From Curvibacter sp. CHRR-16 (GTDB lineage Bacteria > Pseudomonadota > Gammaproteobacteria > Burkholderiales > Burkholderiaceae_C), in contig NZ_JAHCSH010000002.1 of the NCBI RefSeq assembly GCF_018474005.1, forward strand, positions 310,001 through 374,000: a DNA stretch of 64,000 nucleotides. The letters are read 5' to 3'. The first letter of the stretch is position 1; every line of letters starts with the position of its first letter. Below the pieces are notes generated by a model. That model did no database searches and was not told where the DNA came from. It was given only the letters and a program-made list of their open reading frames with translations. The position numbers and the translations under genes are program-made. This document shows, in pieces, positions 32,303 to 43,169 of the stretch.

Positions 32303-35300
32303 ATGGCGAACATGCGCTACAGGCTTGCGCTCGATTTGGGAACAACATCACTAGGCTGGGCCATGATTCGGCTCAACCACGAAACACCACCTGCGCCAGT
32401 CGCCATCATCAAAGCCGGCGTGAGAATCTTTGCCGATGGACGCAACCCGAAAGATGGCTCATCCCTTGCCGTAACCCGGCGCGAAGCGCGTGCCATGCGC
32501 CGCAGGCGCGACCGATTGCTCAAGCGCAAAGCGCGCATGGAAAAGACGCTGATTGACCACGGTTTTTTCCCAGCCAATGAAGCTGAGCGCAAAGCCTTGG
32601 TCACTCTTGACCCCTACGAGCTGCGAGCCAAGGGCTTGGATGAAGCGCTGACGCCCGCCGAATTTGCCCGCGCCCTTTTCCACATCAACCAGCGACGCGG
32701 CTTCAAGAGCAACCGCAAGACGGACAAGAAGGACAACGACAGCGGTGCGCTGAAGCAGGCTATCTTGGGCTTGCGCTCCCAACTCCACCCGCAAGGCCAC
32801 GATGGCAAGGCACGCACGGTGGGCGAACTGCTGTACCGCCGTTTGACCAACACCGCCCTACCGCCCACCCAGCGCACGGTGCGCGCCCGCTACCGCGAGC
32901 AGCGCATCGTCAAAGACGACGGCAAATCCAAAATCGACAAGAGCTACGACCTCTACATCGACCGCGCCATGATCGAGGCTGAGTTCGATGCACTGTGGGC
33001 GAAACAATCGTCGCTCAACCCCACCCAGTTCAACCCCACGGCACGCGACCAGCTTAAAGACTGCCTGCTGCACCAGCGCCCGCTCAAACCCGTCAAGCCC
33101 GGGCGCTGCACCTTGCTGCCCGACGAAGAACGCGCCCCACTGGCTCTGCCTAGCGTACAGCGCTTTCGCATCTACCAAGAGGTGAACAACTTGCGCATCT
33201 TGCGCGAAGGCTTGAAGGAAGAAGCCCTCACGCTACAGCAACGCGATGCCTTGGTAGCCGCGCTGGAAGCCAATAGCAAACGCAGCTTCACGCAAATCAA
33301 AAAACTGCTAGGCATTGGTGGCGCAGTGCAGTTCAACTTTGAAGACCCCAAACGGCAAGAACTCAAGGGCAACACCACCAGCGCGATCTTGTCCAAGGAC
33401 GAATACTTTGGCAAAACATGGCTTGCCTTTGATGAAACCAAGCAAGACGCCATCGTGCTGCAACTGGTCACCGAAGAGAACGAAGCCAAGCTGGTGCAGT
33501 GGCTGCAAGCAGAAACAGGCATTGACGAACGCCGCGCCGATGCAATTGCCAATGTGGGACTGCCCGAAGGCTACGGCAGCCTGAGTAGCAAGGCGCTGGC
33601 GCGCATACTGCCCGAGCTACGGCGCGATGTGGTGACGTACGACAAAGCTGTGGTGGCAGCGGGGTTTGAACACCACAGCAACATAAGCCCGGCAGCCACT
33701 GGCGAAATACTGCCCGAGCTGCCGTATTACGGCATTCCGCTGCAGCGCCACGTAGGCTTTGGCACCGGCAAGCCCGAAGACCCTGATGAAAAGCGCTACG
33801 GCAAGATCGCCAACCCCACGGTACATATTGGCCTCAACCAAGTGCGCTTGGTTGTGAACGCCCTTATCAAACGCTACGGCCACCCCAGCGAAGTGATTGT
33901 GGAATTGGCACGCGACCTCAAGCAAAGCAAGGAGCAGCGTGATGAAGAGAATAAACGCCAGGCCGAGAACCAGCGACGCAACGCCCGGTTGCGCGCCGAC
34001 ATTGCAGGCGTATTGAACATCAGCCCCGAGCGCGTACGGGCTGCTGATATTCAAAAAATGATTCTGTGGGAAGAGTTGAGCGACAACGTGGCCGACCGCC
34101 GCTGCCCCTACTCGGGCGTGCAAATCAGTGCGGCCATGCTGCTGAGCGAGCAGGTCGAGATAGAACACATCCTGCCCTTCTCTGAAACACTGGATGACAG
34201 CCTGAACAACAAAACTGTTTCGCTGCGCCAAGCCAACCGCATCAAGGGAAACCGCACGCCATGGCAGGCGCGGGATGACTTTGAAGCGCAAGGCTGGAGC
34301 TATGCCGCCATGCTGGAGCGCGCCGAACAAATGCCCAAGGCCAAGCGCTACCGCTTTGGTGAAGATGGCTATGCACGTTGGCTCCAAGACGATGCGGGCT
34401 TTCTAGCCCGTGCACTCAACGACACCCGCCACCTGAGCAAAGTCGCCCGCGAATACCTAAGCCTGATCTGCCCGCAAAACACCCGCGTCATACCGGGGCG
34501 CATGACAGCCATGCTGCGTGCCAAGTTTGGTTTGAACGATGTGCTGAGTTTGCAAGGGGAGAAGAATCGCAACGACCACCGCCACCACGCGGTGGATGCC
34601 TGTGTGATTGGCGTAACCGACCAAGGTCTGCTGCAACGCTTTGCACAAGCCAGCGCCAGCGCACGGGAGCAGCAGCTAAATCGATTGGTGGAAAACATGC
34701 CTCCCCCGTGGGGCGAAAACCTGGATAACTATCGCGCCCATGTGCAACGAGCCATACAAAACATCTGGGTCAGCCACAAACCCGACCACGGCCATGAAGG
34801 TGCCATGCACAACGACACCGCCTACGGCCTGCTAGGCAATGGTCGTGTGAGCGTGCACAAGGTGGTGGATGGCAAGCGTGAGCGCATAGAAGACAACCTC
34901 AAAGTCATTGAATTCAGCAGCGCCAAAGCCGTAGCTCGCCACGGCGTACTGCCCACGGGCGAACCGCGCCCCTACAAGGGCTACAAGGGCGACAGCAACT
35001 ACTGCATCGAAATCGTGCGCAATGACAAGGGCAAGTGGGAAGGCGAAGTGATTTCCACCTTCGAGGCCTACCAACTGGTACGCACACATGGGCTGGCTCG
35101 GCTGCGGCATCCCAAATTGAGTGTGAGCGGGAAACCACTGGTGATGCGACTAATGATTGGTGACACCGTACGACTCAACAACGATGATCAACTGCTAACT
35201 GGACGAGTGGCGTGGATTAAGTCAAACACACAAATTGCACTCGCAGCCGTTCACGAAGCGAATACCGATGCACGGGCACGCGATAAAAATGACCCGTATA

Positions 35301-35401
35301 CATACACCGTAAAAACTGCTGGGGTATTCCAAAAAGTGAGCGCCCGCCGAGTCACCATCTCCCCCATCGGCGAACTCCACGACCCCGGATTCAAGGGGTA
35401 A
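32303..35401 (+). CDS. cas9: Cas9 endonuclease, type II-C
   Basis: 1032 aa, typical of compact II-C Cas9. Start set at MANMRYRLALDLG, six bases after AGGGAG; an ATG seven codons upstream has no such site. RuvC-I is LALDLGTTSLGWAMI (Asp11), then an arginine-rich bridge helix (TRREARAMRRRRDRLLKRKA). RuvC-II is EVIVELARDLK (Glu534), HNH is VEIEHILPFSET (His622) with Asn645 in RQANRIKGN, and RuvC-III is NDHRHHAVDACV (His762, Asp765). All nuclease residues are present. It cuts DNA guided by crRNA:tracrRNA, with a C-terminal PAM-interacting domain. cas1 follows 5 bp later. Confidence 0.98.
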   Translation: MANMRYRLALDLGTTSLGWAMIRLNHETPPAPVAIIKAGVRIFADGRNPKDGSSLAVTRREARAMRRRRDRLLKRKARMEKTLIDHGFFPANEAERKALVTLDPYELRAKGLDEALTPAEFARALFHINQRRGFKSNRKTDKKDNDSGALKQAILGLRSQLHPQGHDGKARTVGELLYRRLTNTALPPTQRTVRARYREQRIVKDDGKSKIDKSYDLYIDRAMIEAEFDALWAKQSSLNPTQFNPTARDQLKDCLLHQRPLKPVKPGRCTLLPDEERAPLALPSVQRFRIYQEVNNLRILREGLKEEALTLQQRDALVAALEANSKRSFTQIKKLLGIGGAVQFNFEDPKRQELKGNTTSAILSKDEYFGKTWLAFDETKQDAIVLQLVTEENEAKLVQWLQAETGIDERRADAIANVGLPEGYGSLSSKALARILPELRRDVVTYDKAVVAAGFEHHSNISPAATGEILPELPYYGIPLQRHVGFGTGKPEDPDEKRYGKIANPTVHIGLNQVRLVVNALIKRYGHPSEVIVELARDLKQSKEQRDEENKRQAENQRRNARLRADIAGVLNISPERVRAADIQKMILWEELSDNVADRRCPYSGVQISAAMLLSEQVEIEHILPFSETLDDSLNNKTVSLRQANRIKGNRTPWQARDDFEAQGWSYAAMLERAEQMPKAKRYRFGEDGYARWLQDDAGFLARALNDTRHLSKVAREYLSLICPQNTRVIPGRMTAMLRAKFGLNDVLSLQGEKNRNDHRHHAVDACVIGVTDQGLLQRFAQASASAREQQLNRLVENMPPPWGENLDNYRAHVQRAIQNIWVSHKPDHGHEGAMHNDTAYGLLGNGRVSVHKVVDGKRERIEDNLKVIEFSSAKAVARHGVLPTGEPRPYKGYKGDSNYCIEIVRNDKGKWEGEVISTFEAYQLVRTHGLARLRHPKLSVSGKPLVMRLMIGDTVRLNNDDQLLTGRVAWIKSNTQIALAAVHEANTDARARDKNDPYTYTVKTAGVFQKVSARRVTISPIGELHDPGFKG

Positions 35402-35406
35402 GCAGC

Positions 35407-36336
35407 ATGATCGGTCGCATCGTAGAAGTGGCCGATGATCGTCGGCATCTGTTCATGCACCGCGGCTTTATGGTGGTGCAAGACACTGAAGGCGAGCGCA
35501 AAGAGTTGGGCCAAGTGCCGCTGGATGACATTGCTGCCGTCATCGCCAATGCACACGGCCTGAGCTACACCAACAACCTGCTGGTGGCGCTGGCCGAGCG
35601 CGGAGCGCCCTTTGTGCTGTGCGCGGCCAACCACAACGCAGTGGGCATGTTGCTGCCGATTGACGGCAACTTTGAGCAAGCCAAACGCATAGAAGCCCAG
35701 ATAGCCGCCAGCCAACCCACTCACAAACGCCTCTGGGCGGCTGTGGTGCGCAGCAAGCTGGAGCAACAGGCCGCTGCACTAGAAGCCGCAGGCTCCCCCA
35801 CCGCACCGCTCACTGCGTTGGTATCCAAGGTCAAAAGTGGTGATCCAGAAAACGTGGAGGCACAAGGCGCTCAACGCTACTGGAAGCTGCTGTTTGGTGA
35901 CGCTTTCCGGCGTGATCAAAATGGCGGCGGGCTCAATGGTCTGCTGAACTACGGCTACACCGTACTGCGCGCCGCCACAGCACGGGCTGTGATCGCCGCT
36001 GGCCTACACCCCAGCATTGGCCTGCACCACAGCAACGACAACAACGCCATGCGCTTGGTAGACGATGTGATGGAGCCGTTCCGCCCCATCATCGACTTGA
36101 AGGTTTGGCATCTGCGCCGCAATGGCGAAGGCGAAGTAACCCCCGAAACCAAACGCGCCTTGGTTCGCACCCTGTACGACGACATGCAAACCGAGGCAGG
36201 GGCCACGCCTGTGATGGTGTGCACACAGAAGCTGGCCGTATCACTTGCACAGGTGTATTTAGGTGAAAGAGAAAAACTCGATTTACCGCTCCCGGGTCTG
36301 CCGTTGGCACTCATCAACGCACTGCAAGATGAATAG
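35407..36336 (+). CDS. cas1: CRISPR-associated endonuclease/integrase Cas1, type II-C
   Basis: 309 aa. Beta N-terminal domain then helical catalytic domain with metal-site residues Glu151 (VEAQGAQRYWK), His in GLHHSNDNNAMRLVDD, and Asp in the MEPFRPIIDLKVW region. With Cas2 it integrates new spacers into the array. Five bases after cas9 and 12 before cas2, so one operon. No csn2 or cas4 gene is present, which defines subtype II-C. Confidence 0.97.
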   Translation: MIGRIVEVADDRRHLFMHRGFMVVQDTEGERKELGQVPLDDIAAVIANAHGLSYTNNLLVALAERGAPFVLCAANHNAVGMLLPIDGNFEQAKRIEAQIAASQPTHKRLWAAVVRSKLEQQAAALEAAGSPTAPLTALVSKVKSGDPENVEAQGAQRYWKLLFGDAFRRDQNGGGLNGLLNYGYTVLRAATARAVIAAGLHPSIGLHHSNDNNAMRLVDDVMEPFRPIIDLKVWHLRRNGEGEVTPETKRALVRTLYDDMQTEAGATPVMVCTQKLAVSLAQVYLGEREKLDLPLPGLPLALINALQDE

Positions 36337-36348
36337 TGGCGTGCACCC

Positions 36349-36675
36349 ATGCTTTCTGGATACAGACTCATGTGGATGGTGGTGATGTTTGACCTGCCTG
36401 TGGTGGAAAAGGCCGAACGCAAGGCTGCCACTGAGTTTCGCAACACACTGTTAGACATGGGCTTTGAGATGAGCCAGTTCAGCGTATATATGCGCTTTTG
36501 CACCAGTGCAGCGCAAGTGGATACCTACTGCAAACGCGTAGAAGCAGCCTTGCCCGAAGGGGGTAAAGTGAATATCCTGCAATTCACTGACAAGCAGTAC
36601 GAACGCATTGTCAGCTTCCACGGAAAAGCAAAACTACCCGCCAATAAAACGCCCGATCAGTTCGACCTTTTTTAA
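36349..36675 (+). CDS. cas2: Cas2, type II-C
   Basis: 108 aa ferredoxin-fold protein, central dimer of the Cas1-Cas2 integrase. N-terminal strand WMVVMFDLPVVEKAERKAAT with the conserved Asp, then FSVYMRFC and KVNILQFTDKQYERIVSFHG. The ATG lies 12 bp after the cas1 stop; ends 71 bp before the first CRISPR repeat. Complete. Confidence 0.97.
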   Translation: MLSGYRLMWMVVMFDLPVVEKAERKAATEFRNTLLDMGFEMSQFSVYMRFCTSAAQVDTYCKRVEAALPEGGKVNILQFTDKQYERIVSFHGKAKLPANKTPDQFDLF

Positions 36676-36711
36676 CCTATGCCTGCGATTTTTCCAGCGC
36701 CAAAAACGATA

Positions 36712-36735
36712 AACCCCTTGACGAATCAAGGGGTT
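36712..36735 (-). terminator. Terminator at the cas2-proximal end of the array, minus-strand reading
   Basis: AACCCCTTG / CAAGGGGTT, 9-bp stem with a 6-nt loop. On the minus strand it is followed by TATCGTTTTTGG, an intrinsic terminator for RNA coming out of the array toward cas2. On the plus strand no T tract follows. This supports crRNA synthesis opposite to the cas genes. Confidence 0.75.
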
Positions 36736-36746
36736 ACCGTATCTAG

Positions 36747-37706
36747 AGTCTAGATGATTGGGATATGCGCTCTGGCCGGAACTACTTCCTTCTCAAAGTT
36801 TCCGACTTGTCGAGTCTAGATGATTGGGATATGCGCTCTGGCCGGAACAGGTAGATCGTTGTGTCGCTTTTGCGCAGAAGTCTAGATGATTGGGATATGC
36901 GCTCTGGCCGGAACCTGCAAGCCAAGCTATATGCGCTGGAGCATAGTCTAGATGATTGGGATATGCGCTCTGGCCGGAACAGCGCAGCCGCTACAGCGTG
37001 TTGGCCAACCAGTCTAGATGATTGGGATATGCGCTCTGGCCGGAACGGATAATGGCTGGATACGAATAATGGCGCAAGTCTAGATGATTGGGATATGCGC
37101 TCTGGCCGGAACGCGGTCTAGTCGGTGCACGTTGGTTCGGCTAGTCTAGATGATTGGGATATGCGCTCTGGCCGGAACATTGCTGCAACGACATTGCCCG
37201 CCTTCACAAGTCTAGATGATTGGGATATGCGCTCTGGCCGGAACATTGCTGCAACGACATTGCCCGCCTTCACAAGTCTAGATGATTGGGATATGCGCTC
37301 TGGCCGGAACTGCCGTGCCCGCACTGTGGCCACATGCAGTAGTCTAGATGATTGGGATATGCGCTCTGGCCGGAACCGCCATGCAGCACTGGCGTGATGC
37401 GGATCGAGTCTAGATGATTGGGATATGCGCTCTGGCCGGAACTGGCTTCGATTGCGACTGCTGGGTCAGGCAAGTCTAGATGATTGGGATATGCGCTCTG
37501 GCCGGAACGTACGCGAATAGTTCGATTCGTTTGGAAGCAGTCTAGATGATTGGGATATGCGCTCTGGCCGGAACTTGGCTATGCTGGCAGTGCTCGAAAG
37601 TCGCAGTCTAGATGATTGGGATATGCGCTCTGGCCGGAACACAGACCGACTGATAGATATTTCGCCTGCTAGTCTAGATGATTGGGATATGCGCTCTGGC
37701 GTAAGC
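36747..37706 (-). CRISPR. CRISPR array: 15 repeats of 36 bp, 14 spacers of 30 bp
   Basis: Repeats start at 36747 and every 66 bp up to 37671, with no spacer length variation. On the plus strand each begins AGTCTAGATGATTGGG and ends CTCTGGCCGGAAC; on the minus strand it begins GTTCCGGCC, the usual GTT start of type II repeats. All are identical except the last (37671-37706), whose final six bases are GTAAGC instead of CGGAAC. Spacers 7 (37179-37208) and 8 (37245-37274) are identical. Complementarity to the tracrRNA and the terminator at 36712 place crRNA synthesis on the minus strand. Spacer targets are unknown. Confidence 0.98.
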
Positions 37707-37724
37707 GATACCTAGAATGGTCCA

Positions 37725-37886
37725 ATGCTTTCAGAGATTCTGTTTTCCGGTGCCGCCGTTTTGCTCACACTCATGGGGATAGCAATGTGCTTCCTACCGT
37801 TCATCTTGGTTTGGGGAGCTTTTGCCATCTACCGCGCCTACATCCACACACCAGACGACAGCGACACGAATCACCAAGAAAAATAA
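37725..37886 (+). CDS. Small membrane protein next to the array
   Basis: 53 aa open frame starting 18 bp after the last repeat. One long hydrophobic stretch (about residues 8-38, from FSGAAVLLTLMGIAMCFLPF to WGAFAIY), then a short polar tail with HTPDDSDTNHQEK. A weak ribosome site (GAATGG) precedes the ATG. It could be a real small inner-membrane protein or a chance frame. Family not recognised and no CRISPR role is claimed. Confidence 0.4.
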   Translation: MLSEILFSGAAVLLTLMGIAMCFLPFILVWGAFAIYRAYIHTPDDSDTNHQEK

Positions 37887-37943
37887 TAAAACGGGCTGTA
37901 CAGCGCGTCCCTATTGCTGGAGTAGCTATCAAATTGATAGCAA
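37887..37943 (-). repeat. Dispersed short repeat, copy B
   Basis: Fills the gap between the small membrane ORF and the ubiA stop. On the minus strand it starts TTGCTATCAATTTGATAGC and ends ACAGCCCGTTTTA. About 40/55 identical to copy A at 1797-1854. Confidence 0.65.
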
Positions 37944-38798
37944 TCACCACACTGCCAGCACAGTGGTCAGGGCCACCGTCAGGCCCAGCCAGTGGTTCAG
38001 GCGGAAGGCCTTGAAGCAGCCATCACGGCTGCGGTGGCGGATCAGCAGGCCATGCCAAACCACTTGGGCGGCAGCCACTGCCCCACCCAGCACCAGCACC
38101 CACGGGCGCTGCACCTGCGGGGCGATGGCCAGCCCCCACAACAGGCCGTAGGCCACATAAAAAGCCAGCACGCCCAGCACATCAAAACGCCCCAAGGTGA
38201 TGGCCGAGGTTTTGATGCCAATGTGCAAGTCGTCGTCGCGGTCCACCATGGCGTATTCGGTGTCGTAGGCCAGCACCCAAAACAGGTTGGCCAGCAGCAG
38301 TAGCCAGGCTTGTGCAGGCACGTGGCCCAGCACAGCGGCGTAGGCCATGGGGATGCCAAAGCTAAAGGCCACCCCCAGCACGGCTTGGGGCATGGACACA
38401 AAACGCTTGGCAAAGGGGTAGACCAGCGCCAGCACCAGCGCGGCAAACGACCACAGCACGGTGGCGGTGTTGGTGGTGAGCACCAGCGCAAACGCCACCA
38501 ACACCAGCACCAAGGCCACCCACAGCGCTTCCTTCACACCCAAACGGCCACTGGTAACGGGGCGCTGGGCGGTGCGTTTGACGTGCTTGTCAAAGTCGCG
38601 GTCGGCCACGTCGTTGACGGCGCAGCCTGCGCTGCGCATGAGGATGGTGCCCGCCGTGAACACCAGCAGCAAATGCCAACCGGGAAAGCCGCCGGCTGCC
38701 AAAAACAAAGCGGCCAGCGTGGGCCACAACAAGAGCAACCAGCCTGCGGGGCGGTTCCAGCGGATCAAGTCCAAGTACAAAGCCAGTTTGGAGCGCAT
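37944..38798 (-). CDS. ubiA: 4-hydroxybenzoate polyprenyltransferase
   Basis: 284 aa from [20 protein letters not shown]; the frame extends seven codons upstream. About eight TM helices. The two Asp-rich prenyl-diphosphate motifs are NDVADRDFD and [17 protein letters not shown]. Attaches the polyprenyl chain to 4-hydroxybenzoate in ubiquinone synthesis at the inner membrane. Part of the ubiA - oxyR - recG block on the minus strand, which is the core flank to the right of the CRISPR locus. Confidence 0.95.
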   Translation of the reverse strand: MRSKLALYLDLIRWNRPAGWLLLLWPTLAALFLAAGGFPGWHLLLVFTAGTILMRSAGCAVNDVADRDFDKHVKRTAQRPVTSGRLGVKEALWVALVLVLVAFALVLTTNTATVLWSFAALVLALVYPFAKRFVSMPQAVLGVAFSFGIPMAYAAVLGHVPAQAWLLLLANLFWVLAYDTEYAMVDRDDDLHIGIKTSAITLGRFDVLGVLAFYVAYGLLWGLAIAPQVQRPWVLVLGGAVAAAQVVWHGLLIRHRSRDGCFKAFRLNHWLGLTVALTTVLAVW

Positions 38799-38827
38799 GG
38801 CAAACAAAGAAATCAACAAAAAACAGC

Positions 38828-39781
38828 CTAAGCGTGCAAACGCTGCACACCGGGCAGGTCACAGGCGTAGATGGCGTTGCGCAGGGCGGCAATGGCCTCG
38901 TAGCGGGTGAAGCTGCGCCGCCACGCCAGCACCACGCGGCGCGTGGGGGCATCGCCGTTGGCAGGGTCTACCACGGGCACGTAGCGCACCAAGCCGCCTT
39001 CGTGCTCGGCCATGGCGGCATTGGCGGGCACACTCAGGCGTGGCACCAGGGTCACGCCCATGCCAGCGGCCACCATGTACTTGATGGTCTCCAGCGACGA
39101 GCCTTCAAAGCTCTTGCGAATGCCATCGGCGTCGCTGGAAAAGCGCGCGAACTCGGGGCACACCTCCAGCACATGGTCACGAAAGCAGTGGCCGTTGCCC
39201 AGCAACAGCATGGTTTCGGCCTTGAGCTGCTGGGGCGTGATGCTGTCTTGCTGGGCCAGCGGGTGGCTGGTGGGCAAGGCAGCGTAAAACGGTTCGTCGT
39301 ACAGCTCGGCGGTGGCCAGGCCCGTGTCGGGAAACGGCTCGGCCAAGATGGCGCAGTCGATCTCGCCATTGCGCAGCAGCTCCAGCAGCTTGACGGTGAA
39401 GTTCTCCTGCAGCATGAGCGGCATTTGCGGCACGTGGGCAATGAGGTGGCGCACCAGCGCAGGCAGCAAATACGGGGCGATGGTGTAGATGACGCCCAGC
39501 TTGAGCGGCCCGGCCAGCGGGTCTTTGCCGCGGCGGGCAATGTCTTTGATGCCTGCCGCCTGCTCCAGCACCACTTGGGCTTGGCGCACCACTTCCTCGC
39601 CCAGCGGGGTGACGGTGATTTCGTTGGCGCTGCGCTCAAAGAGTTTGATGTCCAGCTCTTCCTCCAGCTTTTTAACCGCCACCGACAGCGTGGGTTGGGA
39701 CACAAAGCAGGCATCGGCGGCGCGGCCAAAGTGGCGCTCGCGGGCCAAGGCGACGATGTATTTGAGTTCAGTCAGGGTCAT
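38828..39781 (-). CDS. oxyR: Hydrogen-peroxide-sensing LysR regulator OxyR
   Basis: 317 aa. LysR HTH ([40 protein letters not shown]) and a ligand domain with both redox cysteines in [20 protein letters not shown], matching E. coli Cys199 and Cys208. Oxidation forms the disulfide and switches on catalase and peroxiredoxin genes. 29 bp upstream of ubiA on the same strand. Start at [10 protein letters not shown]. Confidence 0.95.
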   Translation of the reverse strand: MTLTELKYIVALARERHFGRAADACFVSQPTLSVAVKKLEEELDIKLFERSANEITVTPLGEEVVRQAQVVLEQAAGIKDIARRGKDPLAGPLKLGVIYTIAPYLLPALVRHLIAHVPQMPLMLQENFTVKLLELLRNGEIDCAILAEPFPDTGLATAELYDEPFYAALPTSHPLAQQDSITPQQLKAETMLLLGNGHCFRDHVLEVCPEFARFSSDADGIRKSFEGSSLETIKYMVAAGMGVTLVPRLSVPANAAMAEHEGGLVRYVPVVDPANGDAPTRRVVLAWRRSFTRYEAIAALRNAIYACDLPGVQRLHA

Positions 39782-39801
39782 CGTGGAGCAGCGTCAGATG
39801 A

Positions 39802-40935
39802 TTAACGTTTATAGGCAGGGTCGTTGCGGTTCAAATCATCGCGCAGCATGAGCAAGCGGTCTTTCCACGCCCGGCGCACTTCGGGCGATTCGCCCTTGAG
39901 TACGCGGAATTTTTTCGGTTCCGACTGCAAATTGGCGTCCTGAGCCAGTACCGCCACTTCCAACTCCCCCGTCAGCGATGACACACTGGCCCCACGCAAG
40001 GTGGTGTGGATGACATGGTCACCATTGACCAAGGTGATTTTTCCCGTGGGGTCTAAGTCAATGAACCAGTCCACAAAGCCTTGGCGGTTGGCCCCATAGG
40101 CGCTGGTGGTGCCCGTAAAGCCCGCCTCTTGCCGCCAATGGTTGAGCTGCTCATGGATGCGCTCTTTGGGGTCTTTGATCTGCGTGAGCGCCGCTTTTTC
40201 GGCTGCTTTGGCAGCAGCCTCGGCCACAGCGGCCAAGCGATCGCTCTCTTCCTTGCGGCGCTTGGCTTCTTCGTGGATCAGGATGCGCTCCATGCGCTCA
40301 ATCCACAGCCCCACTTGGGTGGCAAAGGGCGCAAAACCACGCACCACCAAAGGGGCTAAGCCAGTCAGCAGCACTTCAGTCGTAGGAGTGGGGCCAGCCA
40401 AGGCGTTCGCTTCGTCCTCTGGCACGGGGGCTTCGGTGCTAAAGACCTGGGGCTCCAGCGGTTCAAACTGAAACGGCGTGTCGGCAGTGGCACCCGGACT
40501 GCTGGGGGTGGCGGGTGCTGCGGGCATTTCGGGTTGCACCACGGGGGCCAAGTCTGCCGGTGGCTCCCACGCTTTGGCCACAAAGCGCACCGACCACTTG
40601 CCTGTGGGTTTGGGTTCGGCGTCGTTCTCGGACTGTTGCACTTCGGGCGCGGTGACGATGCGCAGGCCCGCTGCATCGAGCGTGATTTGCACTGGCCCTT
40701 GGGTGATTTGGGGCGCGTCGTCGCCTTGGCGCTGGATCAATTCGGCTTGGCTGGCGTTGATGTGGATTTGGCGCTGCGCGCGCAGAATTTCGACCGTCCA
40801 GCCGTGGCTCTCAAAACGGGCACCGCCCGGCACCTTGAGGATGCGGGTAGTCCAACGGTCAACCCTTTTTTCCAAATATATGAACCAGCCCGCCAGCGGC
40901 AAACCCACCAGACAAGCCCACATCCACCATTCCAT
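39802..40935 (-). CDS. Membrane-anchored protein of unknown function with Ala/Pro-rich linker
   Basis: 377 aa from MEWWMWACLVGLPLAGWFIY, a TM anchor (start uncertain: TTG and GTG codons lie 11 and 3 codons upstream). A cytoplasmic or periplasmic beta-rich segment follows, then a Pro/Ala/Thr-rich linker (about residues 125-185), a charged helix (EEAKRRKEESDRLAAVAEAA), and a C-terminal domain with GFVDWFIDLDPTGKITLVNG. It sits 20 bp upstream of oxyR and 29 bp downstream of recG, a position conserved in related genomes as far as I recall. Function unknown. Confidence 0.65.
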   Translation of the reverse strand: MEWWMWACLVGLPLAGWFIYLEKRVDRWTTRILKVPGGARFESHGWTVEILRAQRQIHINASQAELIQRQGDDAPQITQGPVQITLDAAGLRIVTAPEVQQSENDAEPKPTGKWSVRFVAKAWEPPADLAPVVQPEMPAAPATPSSPGATADTPFQFEPLEPQVFSTEAPVPEDEANALAGPTPTTEVLLTGLAPLVVRGFAPFATQVGLWIERMERILIHEEAKRRKEESDRLAAVAEAAAKAAEKAALTQIKDPKERIHEQLNHWRQEAGFTGTTSAYGANRQGFVDWFIDLDPTGKITLVNGDHVIHTTLRGASVSSLTGELEVAVLAQDANLQSEPKKFRVLKGESPEVRRAWKDRLLMLRDDLNRNDPAYKR

Positions 40936-40964
40936 TGCAGCCACTACCCTTTCTGTATCGCGTA

Positions 40965-43139
<2,175 letters not shown>

Positions 43140-43169
43140 GGGCCGATTGTGGAGCAGGACTGACCCCCG

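Noticed and set aside
37125..37397. Open frames through the CRISPR array encoding repeated SLDDWDMRSGRN-type peptides
   Set aside because: The 66-bp repeat-spacer unit is a multiple of three, so the repeats stay open by periodicity. The sequence is a CRISPR array, not a repeat protein.
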